From a bacterium (GTDB taxonomy: Bacteria; Patescibacteriota; Patescibacteriia; JAHIZJ01): DNA of 58,937 nt. Location: contig JAUYLJ010000016.1 in NCBI GenBank assembly GCA_030699685.1, forward strand, positions 1 through 58,937, given 5' to 3'. Shown here one piece after another: positions 29,994-41,108 of the stretch. The notes beneath the pieces were generated by a model, which was not told the origin of the DNA, did no database searches, and was given only the letters and a program-made list of their open reading frames with translations. The position numbers and the translations under genes are program-made. How positions within the stretch are numbered: the first letter of the stretch is position 1; each line of letters starts with the position of its first letter.

Positions 29994-30269
29994 TTAGGTG
30001 ACGATGTTTTTTTCGGAAGCCTCTTCCGCGGCTTTTTGTTCCTGTTTGGCCCGTTCTTTTCTCTCTTGTTTGGCTTTCTCCTTGTTGCGAGAGAAAGTGA
30101 TATCAATCACTTCGCGGCCGCGATAGGTGCCGCAAAACCCGCAGGCTCTGTGAGGCAAAACCGGCTTCTTGCATTTTGGACACGTCAACAGGGCTCTGGG
30201 CTGGCTGTGAATATGGGAGCGCCGGTTGCCGCGTCGTGATTTCGTTCCTTTTTTTGTTGGGAGAGCCAT
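29994..30269 (-). CDS. rpmF: 50S ribosomal protein L32 with charged C-terminal extension
   Basis: [45 protein letters not shown]. Confidence 0.95.
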   Translation of the reverse strand: MALPTKKGTKSRRGNRRSHIHSQPRALLTCPKCKKPVLPHRACGFCGTYRGREVIDITFSRNKEKAKQERKERAKQEQKAAEEASEKNIVT

Positions 30270-30460
30270 ACGATGGTATAAGTATACTTAATATTTCATT
30301 ATTCCGCAAGCTTTCGCGGTGGATTTCGGTGGAAATTCAAAACATTCTTACCATAGGATTGAGGCTTTGGCAAGAGAAAAAAGCGGAAAAACGATGCGGT
30401 TCCCCGGATATCGATTGTCTGGAGTTTTGGGTTTTCCAAGAGACGCCATTTTACTCAGGC

Positions 30461-31204
30461 TTAGCATCTGTTATGAAGCTTCCATTGTTCCTCATGTCCG
30501 ATATTTTTTGCCCAATCAGGCACGATACAATTTTCATCAACAACTGACGATTGGTTATCATTAATCATTTGCGCGTTCGCGGCTGTCCGTGTTTGTTTGG
30601 CAAAAATGCCGGAGACGCCGAGGCTTACCACCAACACTATAAACATCGCGGCTATGCTCGCGTGAAGGAGAGATACATTTTGTATTTTTTCCGGTTTAAA
30701 CTCTTCACACGTGCCGCCGGGGCATATTTGCGCTTTGTCTTTTTTGAAGAAATTATAGAGAGAGCAACCGATGCAGATCCCAAGCGCTGATTCAAAGAAC
30801 AGGAGCGTTAGGCAAATCAGGCATAGTAAAAGATTGACCGGTCCAACGATGTTATTTACCACCAACACGATGAACATCGTTGCCGCCAGCCCCAATCCCA
30901 GACCCCACGCAAAACGTTTTTGCGCTACGCCCGTGTACTCCACGTTTTGCCTGCGCACAAGCAAGCGGCCGATGATCAATGTCGGCGCGTACCGGGGATT
31001 GACGACCACCCTGATCACGAAGTCTATCAGAAACGAGGTGATAAAAATTTTCATTAATATAAAATCACCCGTATACCCGGCGCTCATAAACGAGGCGAAC
31101 GCGGCGAGAAGCAATATCCCCGCGGCGGTGCGAACTTCACGTTCATTCAGGACGGGTACCACATAACCTTCAATTTGTTCGCCAAAGTGTATTATCTTGC
31201 TCAT
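30461..31204 (-). CDS. DUF4395-family membrane protein
   Basis: 247 aa; VNPRYAPTLIIGRLLVRRQNVEYTGVAQKRFAWGLGL; CIGCSLYNFF. Confidence 0.8.
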   Translation of the reverse strand: MSKIIHFGEQIEGYVVPVLNEREVRTAAGILLLAAFASFMSAGYTGDFILMKIFITSFLIDFVIRVVVNPRYAPTLIIGRLLVRRQNVEYTGVAQKRFAWGLGLGLAATMFIVLVVNNIVGPVNLLLCLICLTLLFFESALGICIGCSLYNFFKKDKAQICPGGTCEEFKPEKIQNVSLLHASIAAMFIVLVVSLGVSGIFAKQTRTAANAQMINDNQSSVVDENCIVPDWAKNIGHEEQWKLHNRC

Positions 31205-31205
31205 T

Positions 31206-31478
31206 TTATTTTTTATGAAGGGTAAGTATTCGTGTCAGCTTTTTCGTTTTCGCCGACGATACTTTCCTATCCCCCAGCAATTCATTCAGGATAAACCCTT
31301 CCAGCGTTCTCGCGCGCAGAGAGTCAAAAGATTTGGCAATGGAGGTAGTCAGCTGGGCGACATCGGCGCAATCTTTATCTTCTGCCATGTATTTTCTCAG
31401 CGTCTTGATTTGCCCTTGAATCCGATTGAGATGGTCGATGCTTTGTTTTCTGCGCGCATGTGCGTGACGCGTGGTCAT
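31206..31478 (-). CDS. CsoR/RcnR/FrmR-family transcriptional repressor
   Basis: LNRIQGQIKTLRKYMAEDKDCADVAQLTTSIAKSFDSLRARTLEGFI. Confidence 0.88.
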   Translation of the reverse strand: MTTRHAHARRKQSIDHLNRIQGQIKTLRKYMAEDKDCADVAQLTTSIAKSFDSLRARTLEGFILNELLGDRKVSSAKTKKLTRILTLHKK

Positions 31479-31496
31479 AATGCCAATGTGTTGAAT

Positions 31497-31525
31497 ATTA
31501 TATACCCCTCCCCCTATAGTATCAA
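31497..31525 (-). promoter_or_regulatory. Promoter with CsoR-type G-tract operator in spacer
   Basis: minus strand TTGATA - CTATAGGGGGAGGGGTA (17) - TATAAT. Confidence 0.75.
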
Positions 31526-31745
31526 GTTTTTCAACACCTGTACAGCGGTGCCCTGCTCAGGAATCCCTTGGCAGGATTTGATCGGGTATCGAAAGAGCGA
31601 CGAAACAGTCAGCATGAAGTTCCTCCTCAGTCAACGGTGTGCGGAGAAAATATCATGAGTGAATGTTTAGCGCAAGTGTAATTATGAGAGTAGGATCTTT
31701 TTGGAAAAAGATAGGTAGGGATCATTCCAAATTACAACACTGGTT

Positions 31746-31777
31746 AAAAAAACAGAGAACATGGGTAGTTCTCTGTT
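31746..31777 (-). terminator. Intrinsic terminator
   Basis: aaaaaaacagagaacatgggtagttctctgttg. Confidence 0.8.
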
Positions 31778-31793
31778 GACTGATCCCGTCAGC

Positions 31794-32204
31794 CTAGGAC
31801 TTGATGACGGCATACCCGCCGTTTGAGATGACAACCGCACGATTCCCTTGATTCATGTAGAGAATGGTAGCGCGATCATCCTTCTCGTGAGGCGTTGAGT
31901 TGAGTTGCTCTGGAACGACGAGAGAGTAGGCCTTATCAGGGTAGCACCTGGCGAGCAAAACTCTCAGACTTGCGATATCTTCCGGGCTGCTGGGCAGCCG
32001 GTCATATTGTCTCTTGAAGATCAGGACAGCTACTCTGCCGTCCATAGCGGCCCGAGAATTGTTTAGCCGCTGGGTGGCCAGCGTCTCAGGGCCTAGTCCG
32101 ATGCCTTCACGGATTGCGGTAGGCACGATGGTGCCGAAAGCGAAGAGGCAAAGGGTGCAGAAAAGCAGAAAAAGCAGAAACGGTGTAGTGGGGACGGAAC
32201 GCAT
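31794..32204 (-). CDS. Hypothetical membrane-anchored protein
   Basis: 136 aa, N-terminal TM; own terminator. Confidence 0.55.
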   Translation of the reverse strand: MRSVPTTPFLLFLLFCTLCLFAFGTIVPTAIREGIGLGPETLATQRLNNSRAAMDGRVAVLIFKRQYDRLPSSPEDIASLRVLLARCYPDKAYSLVVPEQLNSTPHEKDDRATILYMNQGNRAVVISNGGYAVIKS

Positions 32205-32443
32205 AAGGGTAGACCTCCGACCGTTGGTTGATGCGAAAGGAGCGAGACTATATCAAAGGGACCTTCATTGGTAGCACGTTGAAGCAGCTGTGTCAATACT
32301 GACGATTTTTGTCGCCGTTCTCAGTGTTATATAATCTCGTTTTGGATACGGCTGGGTCTTTTTGCAGTTCTGCCGAGAAAATTTTACTTAACGAAACGGA
32401 AGGAGTAGAATTAATAAAACCGAAACTGTTGAAGGGGGTGAAT

Positions 32444-33016
32444 ATGCGAGCAACTGTCAGAACCGTGGCGTTCTTTACATTGTGCTGTCTGTCGATCACC
32501 TTTGTGCTATCCGCATGCAAAGAGACAACCGAACCGGCAGGTCCTGACTGTTCGGTGATCACGCCACAGTCAGACGTGTACCTAGAGGGCGGAAGGTTTG
32601 GTATTGGTGGCGTGGATATCAAAGGGATGTACCAGCAGGATGGAATCAAGTTGGGGGAAGAGTGTGAGAATTTCACAGTGCTCTCGTATGGTGGAGTGGG
32701 TAGAACATGCGACGTGGTCGGTACCGACCGATGGGTGCACCTGACCTGGATGGGTCTCAGTCTTCTAGGCATCACTATCTCTGAAGGCTGGGTAGGGGAA
32801 ACAGATAGAGGAGTGGCTCTCGGCGATACTTATGAAGATGTAGAACGAGTTTACCCCGAAGCCTTCCCTTGCCGGTACTCAAATTACCACCCGATCTATC
32901 TTGTGTTCGAAATTCGTTTTGAAGACGCAACGTATCGACGGGCTATCTTTAAATTCGATCAAGATGACCGCCTCGTCGAAGTCGGACTTGGTTACGGGCC
33001 ATCCAATTGCAGATAG
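32444..33016 (+). CDS. Hypothetical lipoprotein
   Basis: 191-codon ORF; lipobox LSAC after signal peptide. Confidence 0.65.
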   Translation: MRATVRTVAFFTLCCLSITFVLSACKETTEPAGPDCSVITPQSDVYLEGGRFGIGGVDIKGMYQQDGIKLGEECENFTVLSYGGVGRTCDVVGTDRWVHLTWMGLSLLGITISEGWVGETDRGVALGDTYEDVERVYPEAFPCRYSNYHPIYLVFEIRFEDATYRRAIFKFDQDDRLVEVGLGYGPSNCR

Positions 33017-33054
33017 TTCTCGTGGAAGCAGCGCTCATTCAATCACCAGCACTC

Positions 33055-33087
33055 CCCGAACATGAGTCCGGGGATCTTTTTTTAACA
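33055..33087 (+). terminator. Intrinsic terminator
   Basis: ccccgaacatgagtccggggatcttttttt. Confidence 0.85.
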
Positions 33088-33114
33088 AAAACAGAGAACT
33101 TGGGGGTTCTCTGT
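33086..33114 (-). terminator. Intrinsic terminator
   Basis: aaaaacagagaacttgggggttctctg. Confidence 0.75.
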
Positions 33115-33178
33115 GGGGGGTGGCTGTGAAACCTGAATCGTTTCGGGGATTTTGGTAGGTGAAATCGTGGACGCAGAC

Positions 33179-33751
33179 TCATACACGCTTCTCGCAGTCT
33201 TGCACTATCTCATCCGCATCGTAAAATTCCTTTTTGTAGTACTCCAAGGCTTGAGACAGGATAGAGAGGTCTTTGATCGGGACTGGGTTGGCAACGTAGT
33301 GCTTGATCCAGGTTGCCGCTTCTTGAATGTTTCCTACTAGTGAATCACAAACCGTTGCCACGAAGGGATCGGTGTAGTTCTCAAACACGCGACCGCGGAT
33401 TTCTTTCTTGGCTTTACGGAATTTTCCCTCTTGACGCGCAATGCCGATCAGGGGTTTGTGATAGTGTTTGGTGACCAGCATTTCTATTGAGCCGCCTACG
33501 CTGATATCATCAGTCAGATTGACAATGACAAGATCAGCCGAACGGATCATATAGCAGTCGCGCCCGAATACGAGTTTTGAATCGTTTTCATTCAGACCGA
33601 AATCACCCCTTCCTTTAATCGGATCGAGGTTGATAATTTCAAACCCTGTCATTCTGGTAAGTTCGGCGCAGAATTCATCCCGCCAGTCGTGACGTCCAAA
33701 AACAGAGTCTGGCGATACTTTACCAGCTACGTATGTCAGCAGTTTCTTCAT
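33179..33751 (-). CDS. Nucleoside 2-deoxyribosyltransferase-like protein
   Basis: DCYMIRSADLVIVNLTDDISVGGSIEMLVTKHYHKPLIGI. Confidence 0.65.
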   Translation of the reverse strand: MKKLLTYVAGKVSPDSVFGRHDWRDEFCAELTRMTGFEIINLDPIKGRGDFGLNENDSKLVFGRDCYMIRSADLVIVNLTDDISVGGSIEMLVTKHYHKPLIGIARQEGKFRKAKKEIRGRVFENYTDPFVATVCDSLVGNIQEAATWIKHYVANPVPIKDLSILSQALEYYKKEFYDADEIVQDCEKRV

Positions 33752-33756
33752 GCGTG

Positions 33757-36204
<2,448 letters not shown>

Positions 36205-36219
36205 GCGAGTGAATGAAGT

Positions 36220-36678
36220 TTAACGATAGAATTCAGGAAACACTTCCCGATCAAGAGCCTCAGCTTCGGTGCCCGGAGCCGGAAAGTTGCCGGGCGCGTT
36301 TTGCCGGCGGATCTCGGGAATTTCCGAGAGGCTATTGGTAATCTGATGCAAGACGGCGTCAGCTGAAGGATTCGAGAGTTGCGGGGGATTGACGCGCAGC
36401 AGGGTTACCCAGACTCCCATCACGATGACAAAGCTGACTATCGCGCCGCCGATGGCCAGTTGGCGCTTACGCGTCTCGGTATTTGTCGAAAACTGAATTG
36501 GCGTTTTGGGCGTGGAAACAGGAGTATTTTTTTGCTTGGAGGCAATTTCGGGTTGAACCGCTGTGGTGGAAACAACAGACTTGGCCGGAGCCGAACGCTT
36601 CGTTTTTCTGGCTACGACTTTCACTGCCACAGATTGGGCTTTTTTGTTCGTCTTGGTGCTGCGTTTGGTCGTTGGCAT
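36220..36678 (-). CDS. Hypothetical protein: basic Lys/Ala/Thr-rich N-terminus, single TM
   Basis: MPTTKRSTKTNKKAQSVAVKVVARKTKRSAPAKSV...IGGAIVSFVIVMGVWVTLL. Confidence 0.65.
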   Translation of the reverse strand: MPTTKRSTKTNKKAQSVAVKVVARKTKRSAPAKSVVSTTAVQPEIASKQKNTPVSTPKTPIQFSTNTETRKRQLAIGGAIVSFVIVMGVWVTLLRVNPPQLSNPSADAVLHQITNSLSEIPEIRRQNAPGNFPAPGTEAEALDREVFPEFYR

Positions 36679-36682
36679 GCTG

Positions 36683-37318
36683 TTATGCTTTGAGGACGAT
36701 AATCTTCGTGTCTTCCTGAGGGAGGTCTTTTTTCAAGAGGCGGAGCTTGTCCGTGGTCTCAGGATCTTTTGCGCCCATGGTTTTGAGAAAAGCGTCAATA
36801 TTGCCGAGCTTGAGCTTCAGGCCGCTGGACGCGTAAAACATCGGGATGATCACTCGAGGCTCGATTTGGCTAATGACGGCCGAGGCTTTTTCCGGGTCGA
36901 GTGATGAAATGCCGCCGACGGGAATAAGCAACACATCGACTCCTTCGAACACCTCCAGAGCCTTAGTGGAGATTTGGTGGTTCAGCAGTCCCAGGTGGGC
37001 AATCGAGATCTTATCTACTTCGAAATAGTATTGGGTTGAGAAACCCGGCTGAACAGGCTGGCCGTTGACTTGGTCGACCACGCCGCGGATAAACACCTGC
37101 GATGCTTCGTATTCACCGGGGCCGCTGACGATATAGGGTTCGCCCCCGATCTTTTCGATATTGTTGACCATTGCCTCGTCAGGGTTGGAAACGGTGACAA
37201 TGTTCGCCTGAAGACGCGGCAAATTCAGTCCCGTACTGGAGTCATAAGGATCAGTGATCAGCGTCGTGTCGTTGGTGGTGATTTTGAAGCAGTTAAGCCC
37301 CAGCCACTGAAGATACAT
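36683..37318 (-). CDS. Metallo-beta-lactamase-fold (UPF0173-like) protein
   Basis: MYLQWLGLNCFKITTNDTTLITDPYDSSTGL; ISIAHLGLLNHQIS. Confidence 0.8.
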   Translation of the reverse strand: MYLQWLGLNCFKITTNDTTLITDPYDSSTGLNLPRLQANIVTVSNPDEAMVNNIEKIGGEPYIVSGPGEYEASQVFIRGVVDQVNGQPVQPGFSTQYYFEVDKISIAHLGLLNHQISTKALEVFEGVDVLLIPVGGISSLDPEKASAVISQIEPRVIIPMFYASSGLKLKLGNIDAFLKTMGAKDPETTDKLRLLKKDLPQEDTKIIVLKA

Positions 37319-37440
37319 ACAAAAATGAGGTTTTTAGCGATAGAATTGGTACTGTTTTTGCTTTGGGATAATACCATGTTTTTTGCCCAGGGTAAAGGGT
37401 AAAAACAGGCAAAACACCCAGCATTTTTCCTTGCCTGGTA

Positions 37441-37469
37441 TTGACAAAATACGACGTTACCCTTAGGCT
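37441..37469 (+). promoter_or_regulatory. Promoter for csrA
   Basis: TTGACA-17 nt-TAGGCT. Confidence 0.6.
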
Positions 37470-37551
37470 CCGTATGCTGCCTTTCTTACAAGCATTATCT
37501 GTTGTGGCGGCACGCGTTGCATTCATGCTCTTTAGGGAAAGGATTCACGAA

Positions 37552-37803
37552 GTGCTAATCCTGACACGGAAGCTCGGGGAGAACATCCGGATCGGAGACC
37601 GGATAAAAGTCATTATCCTGGACATCAAAGGTGGCCAGGTCAAACTGGGGATCGACGCGCCACCGAATGTGGCGGTCCACAGAGAAGAGATCTACGAACG
37701 GATACGTGACGAGAATCGGCGGGCTGCCGGTATCAGTAGCAAGACGCTAAAGGAAGTAGCGCAGATCTTCAACAAGGGCAAACGTCGCGCTGGCGAAGCC
37801 TGA
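37552..37803 (+). CDS. csrA: Carbon storage regulator CsrA
   Basis: (GTG start) [50 protein letters not shown]. Confidence 0.95.
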   Translation: MLILTRKLGENIRIGDRIKVIILDIKGGQVKLGIDAPPNVAVHREEIYERIRDENRRAAGISSKTLKEVAQIFNKGKRRAGEA

Positions 37804-37825
37804 TCGGCACGCATCTTACCCCCGC

Positions 37826-37850
37826 GGGTTCACAAGTGTGAACCCTTTTT
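37826..37850 (+). terminator. Intrinsic terminator of csrA
   Basis: gggttcacaagtgtgaaccc + T5. Confidence 0.9.
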
Positions 37851-37907
37851 ATTTGCATCGAACCAACAAAAGTAATTTGAATAAGCTATGAATATTATAG
37901 CCACATT

Positions 37908-38051
37908 GTACCGAAGCCACCGCAAATAATCCGCCATAGCGCCAATGTGCATCCCGGCTTCATTTTGCATTGAGAGAACCATTACTAAACATCTTTGGTG
38001 ATAAGTAAGAAGCGGAGGCGTATCTGGTTACGTACCGAAGCCACTGCAAAT
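37908..38051. repeat. Pair of direct repeats gtaccgaagccac(c/t)gcaaat
   Basis: copies at 37908-37927 and 38032-38051, each followed by tccgcca. Confidence 0.75.
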
Positions 38052-38515
38052 TCCGCCAAAGGCGGATCCGCCTCTTGAGCTAAAGGCTCATCTGCCTATG
38101 GCACGAGGGCGGAAACCCCGCTGAAGCCAGTACTCATCCAATACCAGTACTCTTGTGTGCGAATAGCAGGATTTTACTACTCCAGAACCCTGGTTCGCTT
38201 TGGAGATGCCGGATCACCCGGAGATTGTTTGCTTAAGATTCTGTTTCAGGGATCTTCATCGTGCAGAAACAAAAACATCTGCCTGGTGTCCGGCATGACA
38301 ATTGAGGCGTTTAAATGGAATCATCCCATAATAATCTCAACTCATCGTTGTAAGGGATTTCAGGCCCGCACGGGCGGCAGTGCCACATCACGTGCCTGAG
38401 AAAAACTTACTAAGGAAAGAAGTGATGTGCTTAAGCAAGTCACAGTCGGAACCAAAAAACCGTGAGCAGATGGCTGCTTGTCTGCTTTAAGTTCCCCCTT
38501 TTTTTGTCTACCAAG

Positions 38516-40816
38516 CTATTTTGCCGGATCTACTCTGATAATACGAATTGCTTCGCTGCCTTGGACCGCGTAGGGATAATTTCGGGCAGTCAGCGCGAAT
38601 TTATTGTAGTAGAGGCCGGGCTTGGGCGTGTCGAGGCGAACCGTAAAAGTGCCGATTTCTCCCGGACGAACGCTGTTTTCATTGAGCCTGATTTTGCCGT
38701 TGTTGGCTGACCAACTGGAGTCGCGGAAACGACTGACGCCGTTACCTAAGTCAAAGAGATCAAGCTGGACGTTTTGGTTCCAAGTCGTGACGCCGGTGTT
38801 TTTAAATTTAAACGTGACGGTGGGTCGCCAGTTGTCCAGCATGGCTAATGGCATGTTTGTTTCGACTAAACGGGCCTTAAACATCGAGTCTACCCTCGTC
38901 ACCCGTGAGACTTCGGAATTGATCACGTCGGTCTCGTTTTTTTTCAATTTGAAGATCTGCCGATAGTATCCGGGGCTAGTTGGGCTGGTTTCGGTAAATT
39001 CAAATGTCCCGGTTTCACCTGGTTTGACGCTGGACTCTTTCAGCTGGGCGGCCCCTACTCCATACCGGCTGGCGGCGTACCCTAAGTCATAGGCGTGCAG
39101 GCGGACGCTGTCCCGCGTCCAGGTTTCAGTGCCGGCATTTTCGAAACTGACCGACGTTGGCAGCCGCGCGCCCAGAAAACTGGCTTCATGGACCGATGTA
39201 TCGCTGGGGCGGGCAGCCCACGAGAGTCCGGTCACGTTTACTCGGATGCTGAAACGCGTGTCAGCCAGTGGGATGCCGTTTGAAGCCAGATAAAATTCTT
39301 CAGTGATATCAAGCGCGTCGCTGGGGGCAGTAATAGTGAATTCAAAGCGGCCGTCGCTTCCCGGTCTCACCCTGGGGGTGATGAGTGTGGCGGCCGTGTT
39401 GCCAGACAGCCAAGAATCGTTACCCAGCGTCGAAGGTGAGCTGGCGCTTTGGAGACTCAAGCGGGTGGGCGAGTCACTGGAGATCCAGTCGGTTGAGCCT
39501 GTGTTTTCAAAATCAGCTTTCACCGCGATGCTTTCACCGGCGTCCAGCACTAGCTCAGTGCTGGTAACGCCCTCGAGACGTCCTTGGGCGATCGGTTCGA
39601 TACTGTCGAGACCTTCGTAAATACCCTGGCTGGTTAATCGAACCCTCTCTAAATCATTCGAAAGATGCTCGCCGGGACAGGCGGTGCAGTCGACGTCGCC
39701 ATGCCCGATAATGTTCGGCAGATTGACCATGTCGCGGAAATTTGAGGAATTGTTCGGCGGGATTTCAAACAAAGCCGCTTTCTCGGCTATGAGATAGGAT
39801 AATGGCGCGAACGCGTCTTCAGGAACGGAATTCTCTTCGTAGTTTCCCAAAATTGCTATGCCGATAGTGCCGCGGTTGAAATCAACCCCACCTTCTTTGC
39901 CAAAGCGTTGTTCGTTGCAGGTTGAGTTGCGGAATGTGTGAGCGCCAATGGCACCGTCTCCGCCTTTACGCCCTTCATAGACCCGGCCCCGGCCGTCGAT
40001 CAAATAGTTGTAACCGATATCGCCCCAGCCGTTGACTACCGCATGCCAATAGTGAATTGCCCGGACAGTGGCTTCAGGGTCGTTGCCTCCGTCCGAACCG
40101 GCCGTGTGATGGATGATAATCTTTTCAGGTTCAGTATATTCCGGCTCCCAATAGGTGACATCTTCGTCAGCTCCCCATTGCTCCCGAGTAATCACAACCA
40201 CGTCAGCTTTCGCCCTTGGTATAAGTTTACTCAATGTCCGGCCAATGAAAGAAAGCGGCCGTGACGGGGTTTTCGTGGATATGGTAATAGTCTCCACGTT
40301 CTCGAGCGTCTCGACGGATCGATACGAGTATTGAAATGTCTTGATTGGCTCAATAAAAAACAAGTCGGTTGACTGAAGCTCGCCATCTGTATTTTTTATA
40401 TCAACTTTGGGCGGGACTACCATCCAGCCGGACCAATCCTGCCCTTGTTTGAATCGCACTTGGAAGTCGGCGTCGCGGCTGCCGTTCCACGTGAAACCAA
40501 TGGCGTTGAATTCACGTTCGGCGGTGATTTCGTTCGAGACGATTTTCGTGCCGGTATGCGTTTCGAGCGGCAGAGTTGTTTGAGCGAATGTTTGGGTGCT
40601 GGTGAGAGGCTTGAGTTCGGCGTTGACTTCTACTCCGGCAATGACCAGCAGCGCCACGGCAGCCAGTCCGGCCGCCACCGCCTTGAGTCGAAGGGGCTTA
40701 TGGAGTTTCCGTCTAGCCGTGAACACGAAGACTCCCAGCATGGGAGAGAGGCTGGTTAGGAAAGGGAGAATATGAGATGAATTTTTTCCGGGCGCTTGCC
40801 CGCAGACGAAACACAT
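38516..40816 (-). CDS. Peptidoglycan-recognition/amidase_2 protein with NBR1-like Ig repeats
   Basis: KIIIHHTAGSDGGNDPEATVRAIHYWHAVVNGWGDIGYNYLIDGRGRVYEGR; three FxNxGxxxW repeats. Confidence 0.88.
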   Translation of the reverse strand: MCFVCGQAPGKNSSHILPFLTSLSPMLGVFVFTARRKLHKPLRLKAVAAGLAAVALLVIAGVEVNAELKPLTSTQTFAQTTLPLETHTGTKIVSNEITAEREFNAIGFTWNGSRDADFQVRFKQGQDWSGWMVVPPKVDIKNTDGELQSTDLFFIEPIKTFQYSYRSVETLENVETITISTKTPSRPLSFIGRTLSKLIPRAKADVVVITREQWGADEDVTYWEPEYTEPEKIIIHHTAGSDGGNDPEATVRAIHYWHAVVNGWGDIGYNYLIDGRGRVYEGRKGGDGAIGAHTFRNSTCNEQRFGKEGGVDFNRGTIGIAILGNYEENSVPEDAFAPLSYLIAEKAALFEIPPNNSSNFRDMVNLPNIIGHGDVDCTACPGEHLSNDLERVRLTSQGIYEGLDSIEPIAQGRLEGVTSTELVLDAGESIAVKADFENTGSTDWISSDSPTRLSLQSASSPSTLGNDSWLSGNTAATLITPRVRPGSDGRFEFTITAPSDALDITEEFYLASNGIPLADTRFSIRVNVTGLSWAARPSDTSVHEASFLGARLPTSVSFENAGTETWTRDSVRLHAYDLGYAASRYGVGAAQLKESSVKPGETGTFEFTETSPTSPGYYRQIFKLKKNETDVINSEVSRVTRVDSMFKARLVETNMPLAMLDNWRPTVTFKFKNTGVTTWNQNVQLDLFDLGNGVSRFRDSSWSANNGKIRLNENSVRPGEIGTFTVRLDTPKPGLYYNKFALTARNYPYAVQGSEAIRIIRVDPAK

Positions 40817-41108
40817 ATTTTTCTAGTGACGAAAATAACGAGAAAAGTGCGCTAATCTCGTCTGGCTTTACCCTCCAAGCTTGTTGTTGTGTTTTTGTTT
40901 TTGCGCTTTCACTCTGCCCTAATTATAGCGGATTTTGAAGGATTTGTCCAGGATGAATTAAGAAATAAGAAATAATAATTAAAAACAAAACTCCTCATCA
41001 AAAATTCTTCAGAAGAAGCTTCAAGCAAATTCGCCTCCCTTCATTCGACGGGCAGGCAAGTTTCCCCAGCTGACGGCGTTACGGCATTCTATTACAAGCT
41101 TCTAGCGC

